The notes: a model not told the origin generated them from the letters alone. A stretch of 64,000 nucleotides of DNA from an uncultured Pelagibacteraceae bacterium (GCA_902613855.1 CACMIX010000001.1:1-64000); one strand, 5' to 3'; counted from the first letter of the stretch, positions 8,676-18,552 are shown. Translations and numbers: made by a program.

Positions 8676-9470
8676 ATGAAAAAAAATCAAATTGTAAATT
8701 TACCACTTGTAATATTAGCCGGAGGTCTAGGTAGTAGACTATCAGAGGAGACTGTAGTTAAGCCTAAACCCCTCGTAGAAATTGGAGGTAAACCAATTAT
8801 TTTGCACTTGATGAAGTACTATCATTTTTATGGGATAAAAAAATTTATTATTTGTTTAGGCTATAAAGGTGAAATGATTAGAGATTATTTTATAAATCGT
8901 TACCTTAAAAATAAAAATGTTACAATAAATTTTGAAAACAAATCTTTTATAAATTTAAAATTTAAAAAAAATGAAAATTGGGAAATTAAATTTGTGGATA
9001 CAGGAAATAATTCTTTGACAGGTAGAAGACTAAAATTAATAGAGCCTTTAATTGATAAATATTTTTTATTTACTTATGGAGATGGTTTATCAAATATACC
9101 TATAGATAAATTGATTAAACAATATTTTCAAAAAAAAAGTATTGGAATGTTATCAGCTGTTAAAATAGATCCAAAATTTGGTGTTATAAAATTTAAAAAT
9201 AAAACTAATTTAGTTTCGTCCTTTAAAGAAAAAAAATCAGATGAGGAAACTTGGATAAATGCTGGTTTTGGAATTTTTTCGAAAAAAATATTTAACTATA
9301 TAAGAAAAAATCAAAATGTTCCTTTTGAACAAGCTCCACTTGAGAAACTTTCGCAGGATAAAGAATTAACAATGTTTAAACATCATGGAAAGTGGAAGTG
9401 TATGGATACTTTAAGAGATAAAATTGAGTTTGAAGAAATATGTAAAACAGATCCTTTTTGGGTAAAATAG
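8676..9470 (+). CDS. rfbF: Glucose-1-phosphate cytidylyltransferase
   Basis: A 264-residue nucleotidyltransferase with the GT-A-like signature LAGGLGSRLSEETVVKPKPL near residues 14-33, EIGGKPIILHLM, a YGDG metal motif near 130 and an invariant-looking NAGFGIF. The SEETxxKPKP variant and the full length match RfbF, which makes CDP-glucose from glucose-1-phosphate and CTP, the entry step to CDP-linked 6-deoxy and dideoxy sugars. The partner dehydratase, normally adjacent, lies 8 kb away at 17455 in this island. The gene begins 2 bases after the preceding stop and is 6 bases upstream of the next gene. Confidence 0.9.
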   Translation: MKKNQIVNLPLVILAGGLGSRLSEETVVKPKPLVEIGGKPIILHLMKYYHFYGIKKFIICLGYKGEMIRDYFINRYLKNKNVTINFENKSFINLKFKKNENWEIKFVDTGNNSLTGRRLKLIEPLIDKYFLFTYGDGLSNIPIDKLIKQYFQKKSIGMLSAVKIDPKFGVIKFKNKTNLVSSFKEKKSDEETWINAGFGIFSKKIFNYIRKNQNVPFEQAPLEKLSQDKELTMFKHHGKWKCMDTLRDKIEFEEICKTDPFWVK

Positions 9471-9476
9471 CTAATA

Positions 9477-10319
9477 ATGAAAATTATTTTTAGTGGCAGC
9501 TCATCATTTACTGGCTATCATTTCTTAAGAGAATTAGAAAAAAAAAAAATTGAATGTCACGCAATCTTTACCAAAAAAAAAAATTTTTACAGACTTGAAC
9601 ATCAAAAAAAAATATTAAGTTTAAAATTCAGTTATATCAATCCACATTTTGATATAAAATTTGGCTCAAAAAAATTTATAAATATAATAAAAGATAAACA
9701 AATTAATATACTTTGTTTTCATCATTTCGTGGTAGGTAACTTGAATACAAAATATAATTTAAATCAAAATTTAAACACGTTGCTAAAAAATATTGATAAA
9801 GTTATTTATAATTTATCTTTAAATAAATCACCTTTACTTATTTATACATCCTCTATTTATCAAAAAATCTCATTACTAAATGGATATAAATCTGATCAAT
9901 CTAGGATTAAGTATGGTTTTGCAAAAACAATTACTAGCAATATAATTAGATATTTATGTGCAAAATATAAAGTAAAGTTTATAGATTTTGAATTACAAAA
10001 TCCAATTGGATGTTTCGAAAAACATTCAAGTCTACCATCATATATAGCCTCAGGTTTCTTTAAAAAAAAAAAAATTAAAATAAATAATCCTCATAGATTG
10101 TTTCAATTTCAATTTATTGAAAAAATTGCTAATGATTATTGTAAAAGTATAATTAAAAGCAAAAGAGTTAATTCAAAGTATATTAAAACTTCAGTAGATA
10201 GTTTTAAAAAAGTTTTTTTAAAGAATTTTAATAAAATAAAAAATAGGGAAAAAACCAACCCTTTATGGAATAAATATTATATCTATTATAAAAAATTAAA
10301 TGAAAATAAAAAAAACTAA
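9477..10319 (+). CDS. NAD(P)-dependent sugar epimerase/reductase-like SDR
   Basis: 280 residues of the extended short-chain dehydrogenase fold. The glycine-rich start is unusual (FSGSSSFTGYHF in place of GxxGxxG). The catalytic elements are present: TSSIY near 124-128 and YGFAK at 146-150, giving Y146 and K150. It follows rfbF, so a reductase or epimerase acting on a CDP-4-keto-6-deoxyhexose is likely, in the manner of CDP-abequose or paratose synthases. The exact product is not predictable. Its end overlaps the next start by 20 bases, suggesting translational coupling with the 3,5-epimerase-like gene. Confidence 0.62.
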   Translation: MKIIFSGSSSFTGYHFLRELEKKKIECHAIFTKKKNFYRLEHQKKILSLKFSYINPHFDIKFGSKKFINIIKDKQINILCFHHFVVGNLNTKYNLNQNLNTLLKNIDKVIYNLSLNKSPLLIYTSSIYQKISLLNGYKSDQSRIKYGFAKTITSNIIRYLCAKYKVKFIDFELQNPIGCFEKHSSLPSYIASGFFKKKKIKINNPHRLFQFQFIEKIANDYCKSIIKSKRVNSKYIKTSVDSFKKVFLKNFNKIKNREKTNPLWNKYYIYYKKLNENKKN

Positions 10320-10794
10320 AATTAAAGATTGTTTAAAACTTGAATTAAATCATTTTAAAGATTTTCGAGGCAGTTTTGTTAAATTATTTTCTGAAAATTT
10401 ATTTAAAAAAATTAAAATTAAACAAATTAATTTTTGCAATTTTAAAAAAAAAAATATTTTAAGAGGTTTTCATTATCAAATTAAACCAAAAGAGGAAATA
10501 AAAATTGTATTTTGTATTAAAGGAAAATGTAAAATTCATATTTTAGATTTAAGAAAATCTTCAAAAACATATAAAAATAATTATTCTATTATATTAGGTG
10601 AAAGAAAAAATATTGCTATTTTAATACCTAAAGGTTGTCCTAATGCATTTCAATCTTTAGAAAAAAGTACATCGTTAATTTATTATTCAACGAATGAATA
10701 TTTTCCAAAATATGAAAGACAAATAAATTACAGAGATAAATCTATAAAAATTAAGTTTCCAAAAAATTTAATTTTATCAAAGAAGGATAAATAA
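10300..10794 (+). CDS. dTDP-4-dehydrorhamnose 3,5-epimerase-like cupin (RmlC family)
   Basis: 164 residues aligning by eye with RmlC-type sugar epimerases: FKDFRGSFVKLF near residue 20, LRGFHYQ near 53-59 with the catalytic histidine, ILDLRKSSKTY near 85, and an ending EYFPKYERQINYRD typical of the family. The usual AHGF segment is replaced by PNAF, so one substrate-site histidine is missing. Neighbours make CDP-sugars, so the substrate may be a CDP-4-keto-6-deoxyhexose rather than a dTDP sugar; no rmlA or rmlB is visible here. The gene overlaps the upstream SDR by 20 bases and is followed 1 base later by the aminotransferase. Confidence 0.72.
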   Translation: MKIKKTKIKDCLKLELNHFKDFRGSFVKLFSENLFKKIKIKQINFCNFKKKNILRGFHYQIKPKEEIKIVFCIKGKCKIHILDLRKSSKTYKNNYSIILGERKNIAILIPKGCPNAFQSLEKSTSLIYYSTNEYFPKYERQINYRDKSIKIKFPKNLILSKKDK

Positions 10795-10795
10795 G

Positions 10796-11914
10796 ATGAA
10801 AAAAATTTTAATATCAAAACCCAATATTGATCATAGAGACTTAAGCTTAGTTAATAAAGCAGCAATAGATGGATGGGGAAACAATTACCTTTTTTACAAT
10901 AACAAATTTGAAAAAGACTTTTCTTCATATATAGGTGGAAAATATTGTATAGCAACCTCAAGCTGCACTGGAGCAACACATATTGCTCTAAAAGCATTAA
11001 ACATAAAAAAAAATGATGAAATAATTTTACCAAATATTACATGGTTTAGTTGTGCCAGTGTTATAAATTACATGGGTGCAAAACCTATTTTTGTTGATAT
11101 TGACCCCAAGACTTTTTGTATCGATCCTAGTAAAATTGAGGAAAAAATAACAAAAAAAACTAAAGCAATTTTAATTGTTCACTTGTATGGTGCTGTCTGC
11201 AATATTGAAAAAATTAAAAAAATTTCAAATAAAAAAAATATACCATTAATAGAAGATTGCGCTGAAAGCCTAGGCTCAAAGTACAAGTCTAAGAGAACAG
11301 GCATATATGGAAAAATTTCTGTTTTTTCATTCCATGGAAGTAAAACTATTACTACAGGTGGAGAAGGAGGCGCTATTATTACAAATGATAAAAGTCTTTA
11401 TTTGAAAATGCTCAAGATTTCAAACCATGGAAAAAATAGAAAAAAAATTTTTTTTCAAGATGATGTAGGATTAAAGTATAAAATGTCATCATTGCAGTCT
11501 GCAATGGGTATAAGTCAATTAAAAAAAATAGACAAAATAAATTTATATAAGAATAAAATATATAAGTTTTTTAAAAATAAATTAAAAAATTTACCAATTA
11601 ATTTTCAAATTTCAGATACAAAAAGTACTGCATATTATTGGATGCCAACATTTTATGTTGAGAATAAAAATTTTAATAGAGATCATTTTCTAAAATATAT
11701 GAATCATAATGGCATAAATTTAAGACCAGTTTTTTATCCACTTCATAATTTTAAATTTTATAAATTTAAAAGTTATAAAAATGAATTTTCTGTTTCAGAA
11801 AAAATTTCAAGATATGGTGTAAATCTTCCATCTTATTTTGATTTAGAAAAAAAAGAGATGGAGAGTGTTATTAAACATATACAAAAATATTTTTTTCTAA
11901 ATAAATTAATTTAA
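10796..11914 (+). CDS. DegT/DnrJ/EryC1 sugar aminotransferase
   Basis: 372 residues of the PLP-dependent DegT family. The cofactor-binding lysine is K183 in SFHGSKTITTGGEGG, preceded by the aspartate of IEDCAESLG (153-160). Having lysine rather than histidine shows it is an aminotransferase and not the RfbH-type 3-dehydrase usually paired with RfbF/RfbG. The sequence resembles GDP-perosamine synthases, which aminate C4 of GDP-4-keto-6-deoxymannose, the product of the two gmd genes in this island; a CDP-keto sugar is another possible substrate. It begins 1 base after the epimerase-like gene and ends sharing its last base with the next ATG. Confidence 0.85.
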   Translation: MKKILISKPNIDHRDLSLVNKAAIDGWGNNYLFYNNKFEKDFSSYIGGKYCIATSSCTGATHIALKALNIKKNDEIILPNITWFSCASVINYMGAKPIFVDIDPKTFCIDPSKIEEKITKKTKAILIVHLYGAVCNIEKIKKISNKKNIPLIEDCAESLGSKYKSKRTGIYGKISVFSFHGSKTITTGGEGGAIITNDKSLYLKMLKISNHGKNRKKIFFQDDVGLKYKMSSLQSAMGISQLKKIDKINLYKNKIYKFFKNKLKNLPINFQISDTKSTAYYWMPTFYVENKNFNRDHFLKYMNHNGINLRPVFYPLHNFKFYKFKSYKNEFSVSEKISRYGVNLPSYFDLEKKEMESVIKHIQKYFFLNKLI

Positions 11915-12756
11915 TGATAACAATTTGTTTTCCAGTTTATAATGGTGAGAAATACATTTCTAATGCACTTGAGTATACAATTAGACAAATACAAAATGAC
12001 AAGCTAGATGCTAGAATACTGATATCCAACAATCATTCTGATGATAAAACTTTTGAAATTTGCAAAGATTTTGAAAGACAACATGATTTTTTAAAAATGT
12101 TTAATCAAGAGCAGAAGATATCTTTAATTGAAAATTATAATTTTTTACTAAAAAAAGTTCATACCAAATATTTTGTATTTCATAGTCATGATGATGTCAG
12201 ATTAGAGGGTTTTTATACAGAATGTCTAAATAATCTTGAGTTTAAAAAAAATATAGTACTATGTTATTCACATGCTGATTACAATGATGAGATTACAAAT
12301 ACAATCTACAGAGAAGAAAAATGTAAAAATATGGGCCAAGGCTCTTCTTTAAATGAAAGATTCTTGAATACACTAAAAAACCTAGAGACTTGTGCTTTTC
12401 ATGGTATGTATAGAATGGAAGCTGTCAAAAAAATTGGCCTCATGGAAAATTTTCAAGGATCAGATCATTTTTTTTTAAATAAATTATCTTGTGAAGGTAG
12501 TTTTTTTGAAATTGAAAAGAAATTGATGATTATGAATGAGCCGTCACTTAAATGGAAAGATGGTTCTGTAAAAAATAAAGTAAAAATTAACAAAAAAGAT
12601 AAAACATCTACTTTTCCACTAACTAAAATATTTTTTTTAAGTTTAATTTATGCATTTAAAAAACAACAAGATAGAATAAGTAATTTTAAATTATTTTTTT
12701 TGTCTCTAAAATCTTTTTTTATTTTTTTAAAGAGTGATTTATTAGCTAAAAAATAA
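11914..12756 (+). CDS. Family 2 glycosyltransferase
   Basis: 280 residues, starting ITICFPVYNGEKYI, with NNHSDDKT near residues 41-48 (nucleotide binding) and HSHDDVR near 90-96 (DXD-type metal motif). A hydrophobic stretch close to the C-terminus may bind the membrane. It should transfer one sugar from a nucleotide donor to the growing glycan. The start overlaps the aminotransferase stop by one base (TAATG), so it belongs to the rfbF-to-11914 operon and may use the sugar made by that operon. The gene ends 20 bases before the end of a convergent glycosyltransferase. Confidence 0.82.
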   Translation: MITICFPVYNGEKYISNALEYTIRQIQNDKLDARILISNNHSDDKTFEICKDFERQHDFLKMFNQEQKISLIENYNFLLKKVHTKYFVFHSHDDVRLEGFYTECLNNLEFKKNIVLCYSHADYNDEITNTIYREEKCKNMGQGSSLNERFLNTLKNLETCAFHGMYRMEAVKKIGLMENFQGSDHFFLNKLSCEGSFFEIEKKLMIMNEPSLKWKDGSVKNKVKINKKDKTSTFPLTKIFFLSLIYAFKKQQDRISNFKLFFLSLKSFFIFLKSDLLAKK

Positions 12757-12776
12757 AATTGAATTAGGAATTTTTT

Positions 12777-13997
12777 TTATAACTTTTTGTAGAGCTGAAT
12801 AAATTTATTTCCTATTAATTCAATATTATATTTTTGACTTTTCAAAATACAATTATTTCTAATTTTCTTAAAATTACAGTTTCTAAAATAATTGATGCCA
12901 TCTATATAATCGTTCAAATTTTGATTATTAACTAAAAAACCGTCTTTTTTATGAGAAATTATATCTTTAGCACCAAATTTCTTATTTGCAACTACTGGAG
13001 TTCCACAAGCTAAAGATTCGATTATAACTTTTCCAAAACTTTCTAGATGTGATGGAAAAATAAATAAATCTGATTTTAAAAAAAATTTTGCAAGTTCTTT
13101 TTTAGAATTAATATAATTTAAATATTTTGTTTTTTTATTTTTGTTAAAAAAATTTAAATATTTTATGGTTTTACCAAAAATAAGAAAATTTATTTCATAA
13201 TCTTTAAAATAATTTATTAAATTTACTATTATTTCTGTTCCTTTCCATTCTTGATCTAAATTTTGAGCTCCATATAGAATTGTAAATTTTTTGTTTTTTT
13301 TAATTTTTTTCCAAAAGAAATAATTATCATCAAATGAATTAGGTATAATAAAAGATTTTTTAATATTTTTTAAAATTGATTTTTTATATATTGTTTTAAA
13401 ATCTTTACATGGAAATGTTAGGGTAATTTGATCTAGTAATTTATAATTTTTTTTTTTTTCTTTAAAATTAAAATAAGATATGTCTTTATTGATATTCGAT
13501 ATGAGATTAGGACAATTAAAGCAATGATTTAAGTATTTATTACAGCCGAGTGGTACATTGCATCCCCCAGTAAATGCCCAAAAATCTCTTAAAGTCCAAA
13601 TAATTTTAATATTTAATTTTTTTAATTTTAATAAATGTTTGATATTTATAGTTCTTGGCATCCAATGAAAATGAATAATATCGGGTTTAGTTTTTTTTAT
13701 TACATCAAAAATCCCAGAAGAAATAAAATTATTAAAGAAAGCAAAATTTTTATTTTTTTTTAAAATTTTTACGAGAATAGAATTAAACTTATTTAAAAAA
13801 AAATATCTTAATTTACTATTTAAGTTGTTATTTAAATTAATTAAGTCTTTATTGTTACCTTCTGACAAGTAAGCAATTTTTGAGTTTATGTTTTTTTTAA
13901 GAAGAAAATTATGTAGAATTTGTGTGCTGAAAGTAGTACCATCTTTAAAATAGCTTCCTGTAATATGCAAAATTTTTTTATTAGTAAAAGATTTCAA
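12777..13997 (-). CDS. Group 1 (GT4-type) glycosyltransferase
   Basis: 406 residues of the GT-B fold. The N-terminal KILHITGSYFKDGTTFSTQIL contains the loop that binds the acceptor side, IHFHWMPR lies near residue 110, TLRDFW near 135, and the C-terminal domain has FPSHLESFGKVIIESLACGTPVV, the glutamate-rich motif that contacts the donor nucleotide. A cysteine-rich GGCNVPLGCNKYLNHCFNC segment (about 143-161) is typical of WcaC/WbnK-like members. It should add a sugar to the glycan in the cytoplasm. It diverges from the ligase-like gene with overlapping 5' ends (about 33 bases), which is unusual. Confidence 0.85.
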   Translation of the reverse strand: MKSFTNKKILHITGSYFKDGTTFSTQILHNFLLKKNINSKIAYLSEGNNKDLINLNNNLNSKLRYFFLNKFNSILVKILKKNKNFAFFNNFISSGIFDVIKKTKPDIIHFHWMPRTINIKHLLKLKKLNIKIIWTLRDFWAFTGGCNVPLGCNKYLNHCFNCPNLISNINKDISYFNFKEKKKNYKLLDQITLTFPCKDFKTIYKKSILKNIKKSFIIPNSFDDNYFFWKKIKKNKKFTILYGAQNLDQEWKGTEIIVNLINYFKDYEINFLIFGKTIKYLNFFNKNKKTKYLNYINSKKELAKFFLKSDLFIFPSHLESFGKVIIESLACGTPVVANKKFGAKDIISHKKDGFLVNNQNLNDYIDGINYFRNCNFKKIRNNCILKSQKYNIELIGNKFIQLYKKL

Positions 13998-15503
13998 AAT
14001 AGCTATTTTTATTTTTGTTCAGTATTTTTAATTATATATATTGCAATTGATTTACCAAAACTTTATTTATTTTCAATATTACTTTTTCCATTATATTTTT
14101 ATTTTTCTAAAGTTAAAATTAATTATTTAGATATTTATTTAATACCTTGTGTTTTTTTATGTTTTTATATTGAACCATCTTTATATGCATTTAAATTTAG
14201 TATCAATATTCTAGCTCAATCCGTTTGGGCAGTCACAGCTTTTGTAACAGGTACAATCATTTTTAATGAAATAATGAGCAAGAGATTAAATTTTAAAAAT
14301 ATTATATTTCTTGTGTTTATAGGGAGCTTAATTCATCTTCTAATTATAATTTTTTTTAGTATTTTTATTTTTGATTTTCCAATAACAAGAAATGGATTTG
14401 TTCATCCGTTTACAAAAGTAAATGGAGAATTTTTAATATTTAACTTAGAAAATCTTAAGTATGTTAACCCTATAAATATAAGATCATTATATGTAGTTTT
14501 AGAAATTATACTAACTTCCTCAATTTTATTAAGTATTTTAAGTAAAAAAAGAAGTCTTATGTATTTTTTAATAAATATTATAATATTTATTATTGGTTGT
14601 TCATTTGGCTCAAGATTATTTGTTATTTATTTTTTCATTATTACTTTATTATTGTTAATATTAAATCCTCAGATTAGAAAAACTCAAATAATTTTTTTTA
14701 TAATAAATCTTTTTATATTTTTTAATAATATAACAATTTATGATTTTATAGATAAACAAACCTATATAAAAGTTTTTAATCAAAACTTACAAAATTTCAA
14801 AAAATCGAAATCATATCAAATTCAATTCAATGATATAAATCAATTTCTATTAACACGAAAAAATTATGAATTAAAATGGCATAAAATTTATTTAGAGGAT
14901 AATTATTTATTATTTAACAATCATGATAATGTCTCATTTGTAATAAAATCTACTCCAGATAGATTAGATTATTTAAAAAAAGAGCGAATTACATACATCA
15001 GTAGTAAATATAAAAATACTTTTACAATAAATTATGATTCGTGGCGTACGTCTTATGAGAGGTATTTTGATAAATATGAAAAAAAAAATTTATTTAATAG
15101 GTTAAAAATAATTGGAGCAGGTATGTCTCATTTTAATGAATTTTTAAAAGTAGAAAAAGTTAAAATAAAAAATAAATTAAATAATATAATTACGACAGAT
15201 GAAGTTATTTTTCATAATTTTTTGCTCGATAGCTTTAATAGAAAATCATATTTAGGTGGAATTTTAATGTTATTTATTTATTTTAAATTAATAAAGTTTA
15301 TTTTTAATTTTTATAGAAATGAAAATTTTAATTTAGTTTTAATAATTTTATCGTATTTTCTTTACGATCAATTCATTCAAACTTCTATTCTGACAAGTAA
15401 AAATTCTATATTTTTATTTAATATTATATTTCTTTTAAGTTGTTCACTGACTTATATGAATAAAAAAGAGGTAAAGTATTTTTTTGAAAGGTCAAATTTT
15501 TAA
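13965..15503 (+). CDS. Multi-pass membrane protein, O-antigen polymerase/ligase-like
   Basis: About 512 residues with some ten membrane segments and one large extramembrane region (roughly residues 260-430). Near the C-terminus HNFLLDSFNRKSYLGGILML resembles the HN...G..G signature of the Wzy_C/O-antigen ligase superfamily. A role in polymerising the glycan or attaching it to a lipid core is therefore likely. I start it at ATG 13965; an ORF open from 13920 exists, but that start lies deeper in the divergent glycosyltransferase. Even ATG 13965 overlaps that gene by 33 bases. The 3' end overlaps the opposing GT-C-like gene by 12 bases. Confidence 0.6.
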   Translation: MQNFFISKRFQNSYFYFCSVFLIIYIAIDLPKLYLFSILLFPLYFYFSKVKINYLDIYLIPCVFLCFYIEPSLYAFKFSINILAQSVWAVTAFVTGTIIFNEIMSKRLNFKNIIFLVFIGSLIHLLIIIFFSIFIFDFPITRNGFVHPFTKVNGEFLIFNLENLKYVNPINIRSLYVVLEIILTSSILLSILSKKRSLMYFLINIIIFIIGCSFGSRLFVIYFFIITLLLLILNPQIRKTQIIFFIINLFIFFNNITIYDFIDKQTYIKVFNQNLQNFKKSKSYQIQFNDINQFLLTRKNYELKWHKIYLEDNYLLFNNHDNVSFVIKSTPDRLDYLKKERITYISSKYKNTFTINYDSWRTSYERYFDKYEKKNLFNRLKIIGAGMSHFNEFLKVEKVKIKNKLNNIITTDEVIFHNFLLDSFNRKSYLGGILMLFIYFKLIKFIFNFYRNENFNLVLIILSYFLYDQFIQTSILTSKNSIFLFNIIFLLSCSLTYMNKKEVKYFFERSNF

Positions 15504-17387
15504 AATTTTAAAATGTTTATTATCTTTGTCAGTAATAATTTGAAATTTTTCCATTTTTTCATCAGTGAAATTGATTAAATAATCATAATTTCTTATGTCT
15601 ATTTTAATTTCTTTATTTAGATATTTTTTAAGGAAATATTTGTTTAATTCTTGATCCACAAAAACGTAATAGTTGTCTGTTTTTCTCATAATTTCATAAG
15701 GAGTTTGTGAACCACCATTTTTCATCATTAAAATTATTTTTTTATTTTTAGGTATTAAATTAACTAAATTATTTATTTTATATAATTCTGGTATTGATAA
15801 ACTTTGATACTTTTCTCTGTCATTAAAAACATTTAACCATGATGGTGTTTCACTATGCTTGACAAGAGGCTGTGGGATATTATTAAAAATATTGAACATA
15901 AAAATTAAAATACAAAAAAAATTTATAATTTTTAATTTTTCATAGGATACTTTTTTTATATATTCACTAAAAACAATTAAATTTATTATCATACTGAACA
16001 TTAAAAATCGTAATATCCATGGCTGCCAAGTAAAAAAATAACAAATGAAAAAAATATTTAAAAAAGAAATTATCGATAATATTTTTAATTTATTGTTTTT
16101 TCCATTAAATGCATAAAATATAGAATATAACGTAATTATTACACCTACAATCGAATATCCCGTATAGTCTGAGTGTGGTTTTAAGTTATAAGAAGAATTA
16201 AAATTTAACCATTTGAGGTTACTAGCTATTCCAAGTTTATTATCATTGTAAAATGTTTGTAGTAAAAAATTAACTAAATTATCAATAGTGTTATTAATTA
16301 TATCAATACCAAAATATTGAATTGGAAAAGTGATATCAATTAGACTAGTTAATATTCTAATATAATTAGATATTGCGCCATTTAAACCGTCTGGATTGGA
16401 ATGACCAATTAAATGAATTTCTGGACCAGTTGGTCCAAAACCATTTAATAAATTCATATAAATTATCTCAAAAGGACCAATTAAAAAAAAAAGGGGTGCT
16501 AAAAAAATTGTATATTTAATTAGTTTAATTAATTTTTTTTCTTTAAAAGAATAAAATATGAAGAAAGGTAAAAAACTAATTATAATAAAAATAAAATTCC
16601 ACTTAATTCCAATAGAATAAAAAACTGTAATTATAAATAAATAAATTAAACCTCTTGAATTATTTTTAATAAAATTAAAAAATAAATAAATTATACTTAA
16701 TGCAAATGATGCAACAATAATATCATTCTTTGTACTTAACATTGATAAAACAATAGCTGACATTGAAAAAAAAATTAAAATACAAGTTAAAATATAATTA
16801 TTCTTCATTTTTAAAAAAATAAGAGATTTGTAAATTATTATTAAAATTACAAAAAAAGAAAAAAAAGAGTAGATGTTCATAAAAAAATTAGATTTAAAAA
16901 CAGCAAAAATAAAAAAAAGAATATCAGAATTTAATGGTTGAAATACTTGATTATCATAATGTGCATTCAAGATTGGATATATTGAATTCTCATTAATGAA
17001 CAAATAATTTCTTTGTATATGATATGCTAAACTATCAAAATTTGATGGTGGTAAAAATATTGATTGAATCAATAAGTAAACAAAAATTGAAAAGTAAATA
17101 GATCTAAATTTTAAATCAAATTTTAGTATTTTTTTTAAATCAACTTTTATAATTTTATATTGCTTTAAAATTATTGCTAAGCATATTATAAAAAAAATTA
17201 CAAAAATAATTTTTGATAAGTCAACAATATCAGCTAAAAGTATAATTTTACTTAATGTAGAAAGAAAAATGAAAGATATTAAATATGAACATATAAATGA
17301 TTTCTCTGAAGAAATATCTTTATTTCTCAATATTGTATAAATCGAAAAACAAACAGTTATAAAAAATAGTGGAGGTATTATAAACAT
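15492..17387 (-). CDS. Large multi-pass membrane protein, GT-C glycosyltransferase-like
   Basis: 631 residues with about eleven to thirteen hydrophobic segments and a soluble C-terminal tail of about 130 residues. The first outer loop contains PPSNFDSLAYHIQRNYLFI near residues 112-130, an acidic residue followed by aromatic/histidine positions as in GT-C enzymes that use polyprenyl-phosphate sugars. A further conserved-looking feature is HIQ...NAHYDNQVFQPLNSD. I do not recognise a named family with certainty. Likely function is periplasmic transfer of a sugar to the glycan. It diverges from rfbG across a 67-base gap that must hold both promoters. Confidence 0.5.
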   Translation of the reverse strand: MFIIPPLFFITVCFSIYTILRNKDISSEKSFICSYLISFIFLSTLSKIILLADIVDLSKIIFVIFFIICLAIILKQYKIIKVDLKKILKFDLKFRSIYFSIFVYLLIQSIFLPPSNFDSLAYHIQRNYLFINENSIYPILNAHYDNQVFQPLNSDILFFIFAVFKSNFFMNIYSFFSFFVILIIIYKSLIFLKMKNNYILTCILIFFSMSAIVLSMLSTKNDIIVASFALSIIYLFFNFIKNNSRGLIYLFIITVFYSIGIKWNFIFIIISFLPFFIFYSFKEKKLIKLIKYTIFLAPLFFLIGPFEIIYMNLLNGFGPTGPEIHLIGHSNPDGLNGAISNYIRILTSLIDITFPIQYFGIDIINNTIDNLVNFLLQTFYNDNKLGIASNLKWLNFNSSYNLKPHSDYTGYSIVGVIITLYSIFYAFNGKNNKLKILSIISFLNIFFICYFFTWQPWILRFLMFSMIINLIVFSEYIKKVSYEKLKIINFFCILIFMFNIFNNIPQPLVKHSETPSWLNVFNDREKYQSLSIPELYKINNLVNLIPKNKKIILMMKNGGSQTPYEIMRKTDNYYVFVDQELNKYFLKKYLNKEIKIDIRNYDYLINFTDEKMEKFQIITDKDNKHFKILKI

Positions 17388-17454
17388 TAAATATACTTGA
17401 AATATAGCAGATTATTATCTAGAAGATATTATAAAAGTACTGAACTTAACTTTA

Positions 17455-18552
17455 ATGAAATCAAATTTTTACAGAAATAAAAAAATATTAATAACAGGAG
17501 CGAACGGATTCAAAGGTACCTGGTTATCATTATGGCTAAAATTATTAGGTGCAAATGTTTACGGTATAGGTTTAAGTGAGCACGATACCTTTTTTTCAAA
17601 AAACATTAATATTAGAAATGTTATAAAATTTAAAGATGTAGATATTACAAATTTTAAAAATATTAATAATTTTTTAAAAAAAATAAATCCTGAGATAATT
17701 TTTCATTTAGCTGGACAGCCTCTGGTTTTTAACGCCTACAAAAATCCTATAAAAACATTTGAGACTAATTCTAATGGAACATTGAATATTCTTGAAGCAA
17801 GCAATAACAACAAATCTGTAAAATCATTATTATGTATTACATCTGATAAATCTTATAAAAACATTAATACAAATACGCCTTATAAAGAAACAGATATATT
17901 GATGGGAGATGATCCTTATAGTGCATCAAAATCGTCTGCAGATATAATAATAAATTCATATCAAAAAACTCTAAAAAGAAAGGATCTTGGCATTGCAGTA
18001 GCAAGAGCTGGTAATGTTATTGGTGGTGGAGATTTTTCTGAAAACAGAATTATACCAGATATAGTTGAATCGATAAGGAAAAACCAATCTATAAACTTAA
18101 GGAATCCATATGCTACAAGACCATGGCAGCACGTTTTGGATCCATTGAATGGATATTTAATATTGGCAAAAAAAACTTTTCAAAATTCAAAGGCATATAG
18201 TGATGCTTTTAACTTTGGACCAGAAAGAAAAGAAAAAATGAGCGTAATTAAAGTTTGTAAAAAATTTTTAAAATATGCAAGATCAGATATAAAAATTTTA
18301 ATTAAAAAAAATAAAAATATTAAAGAGCATGGAAAATTACTGTTAAGTATTGAGAAAAGTAAAAAAATACTCAAATGGAAACCCTTATACAGTGTAGAAA
18401 ATTCTATATTTAAAACTTCAGAGTGGTATGTAGATATTTTTAAAAACAAAAAAAATCCTTTTCAAATTACAGTAAAGCAACTTATAGAATACTCAGTCAA
18501 AACTAGTTTTAGAATTAAACATGATAGTGAAAAAAAAATTAAAAGTAATTAG
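17455..18552 (+). CDS. rfbG: CDP-glucose 4,6-dehydratase
   Basis: 365 residues of the extended SDR fold. The start ILITGANGFKGTWLSLWLKL (11-30) is characteristic of RfbG, with the FKGSWL-type glycine loop. Catalytic Y155 and K159 occur in DDPYSASKSSAD, and the active-site TSDK triad region is at about 129-132. It converts CDP-glucose from RfbF to CDP-4-keto-6-deoxyglucose using bound NAD. The motif RPWQHVLDPLNGYL is also typical. It opens a three-gene plus-strand unit with a cupin (32-base overlap) and an SDR, and is separated from rfbF by opposite-strand genes. Confidence 0.92.
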   Translation: MKSNFYRNKKILITGANGFKGTWLSLWLKLLGANVYGIGLSEHDTFFSKNINIRNVIKFKDVDITNFKNINNFLKKINPEIIFHLAGQPLVFNAYKNPIKTFETNSNGTLNILEASNNNKSVKSLLCITSDKSYKNINTNTPYKETDILMGDDPYSASKSSADIIINSYQKTLKRKDLGIAVARAGNVIGGGDFSENRIIPDIVESIRKNQSINLRNPYATRPWQHVLDPLNGYLILAKKTFQNSKAYSDAFNFGPERKEKMSVIKVCKKFLKYARSDIKILIKKNKNIKEHGKLLLSIEKSKKILKWKPLYSVENSIFKTSEWYVDIFKNKKNPFQITVKQLIEYSVKTSFRIKHDSEKKIKSN

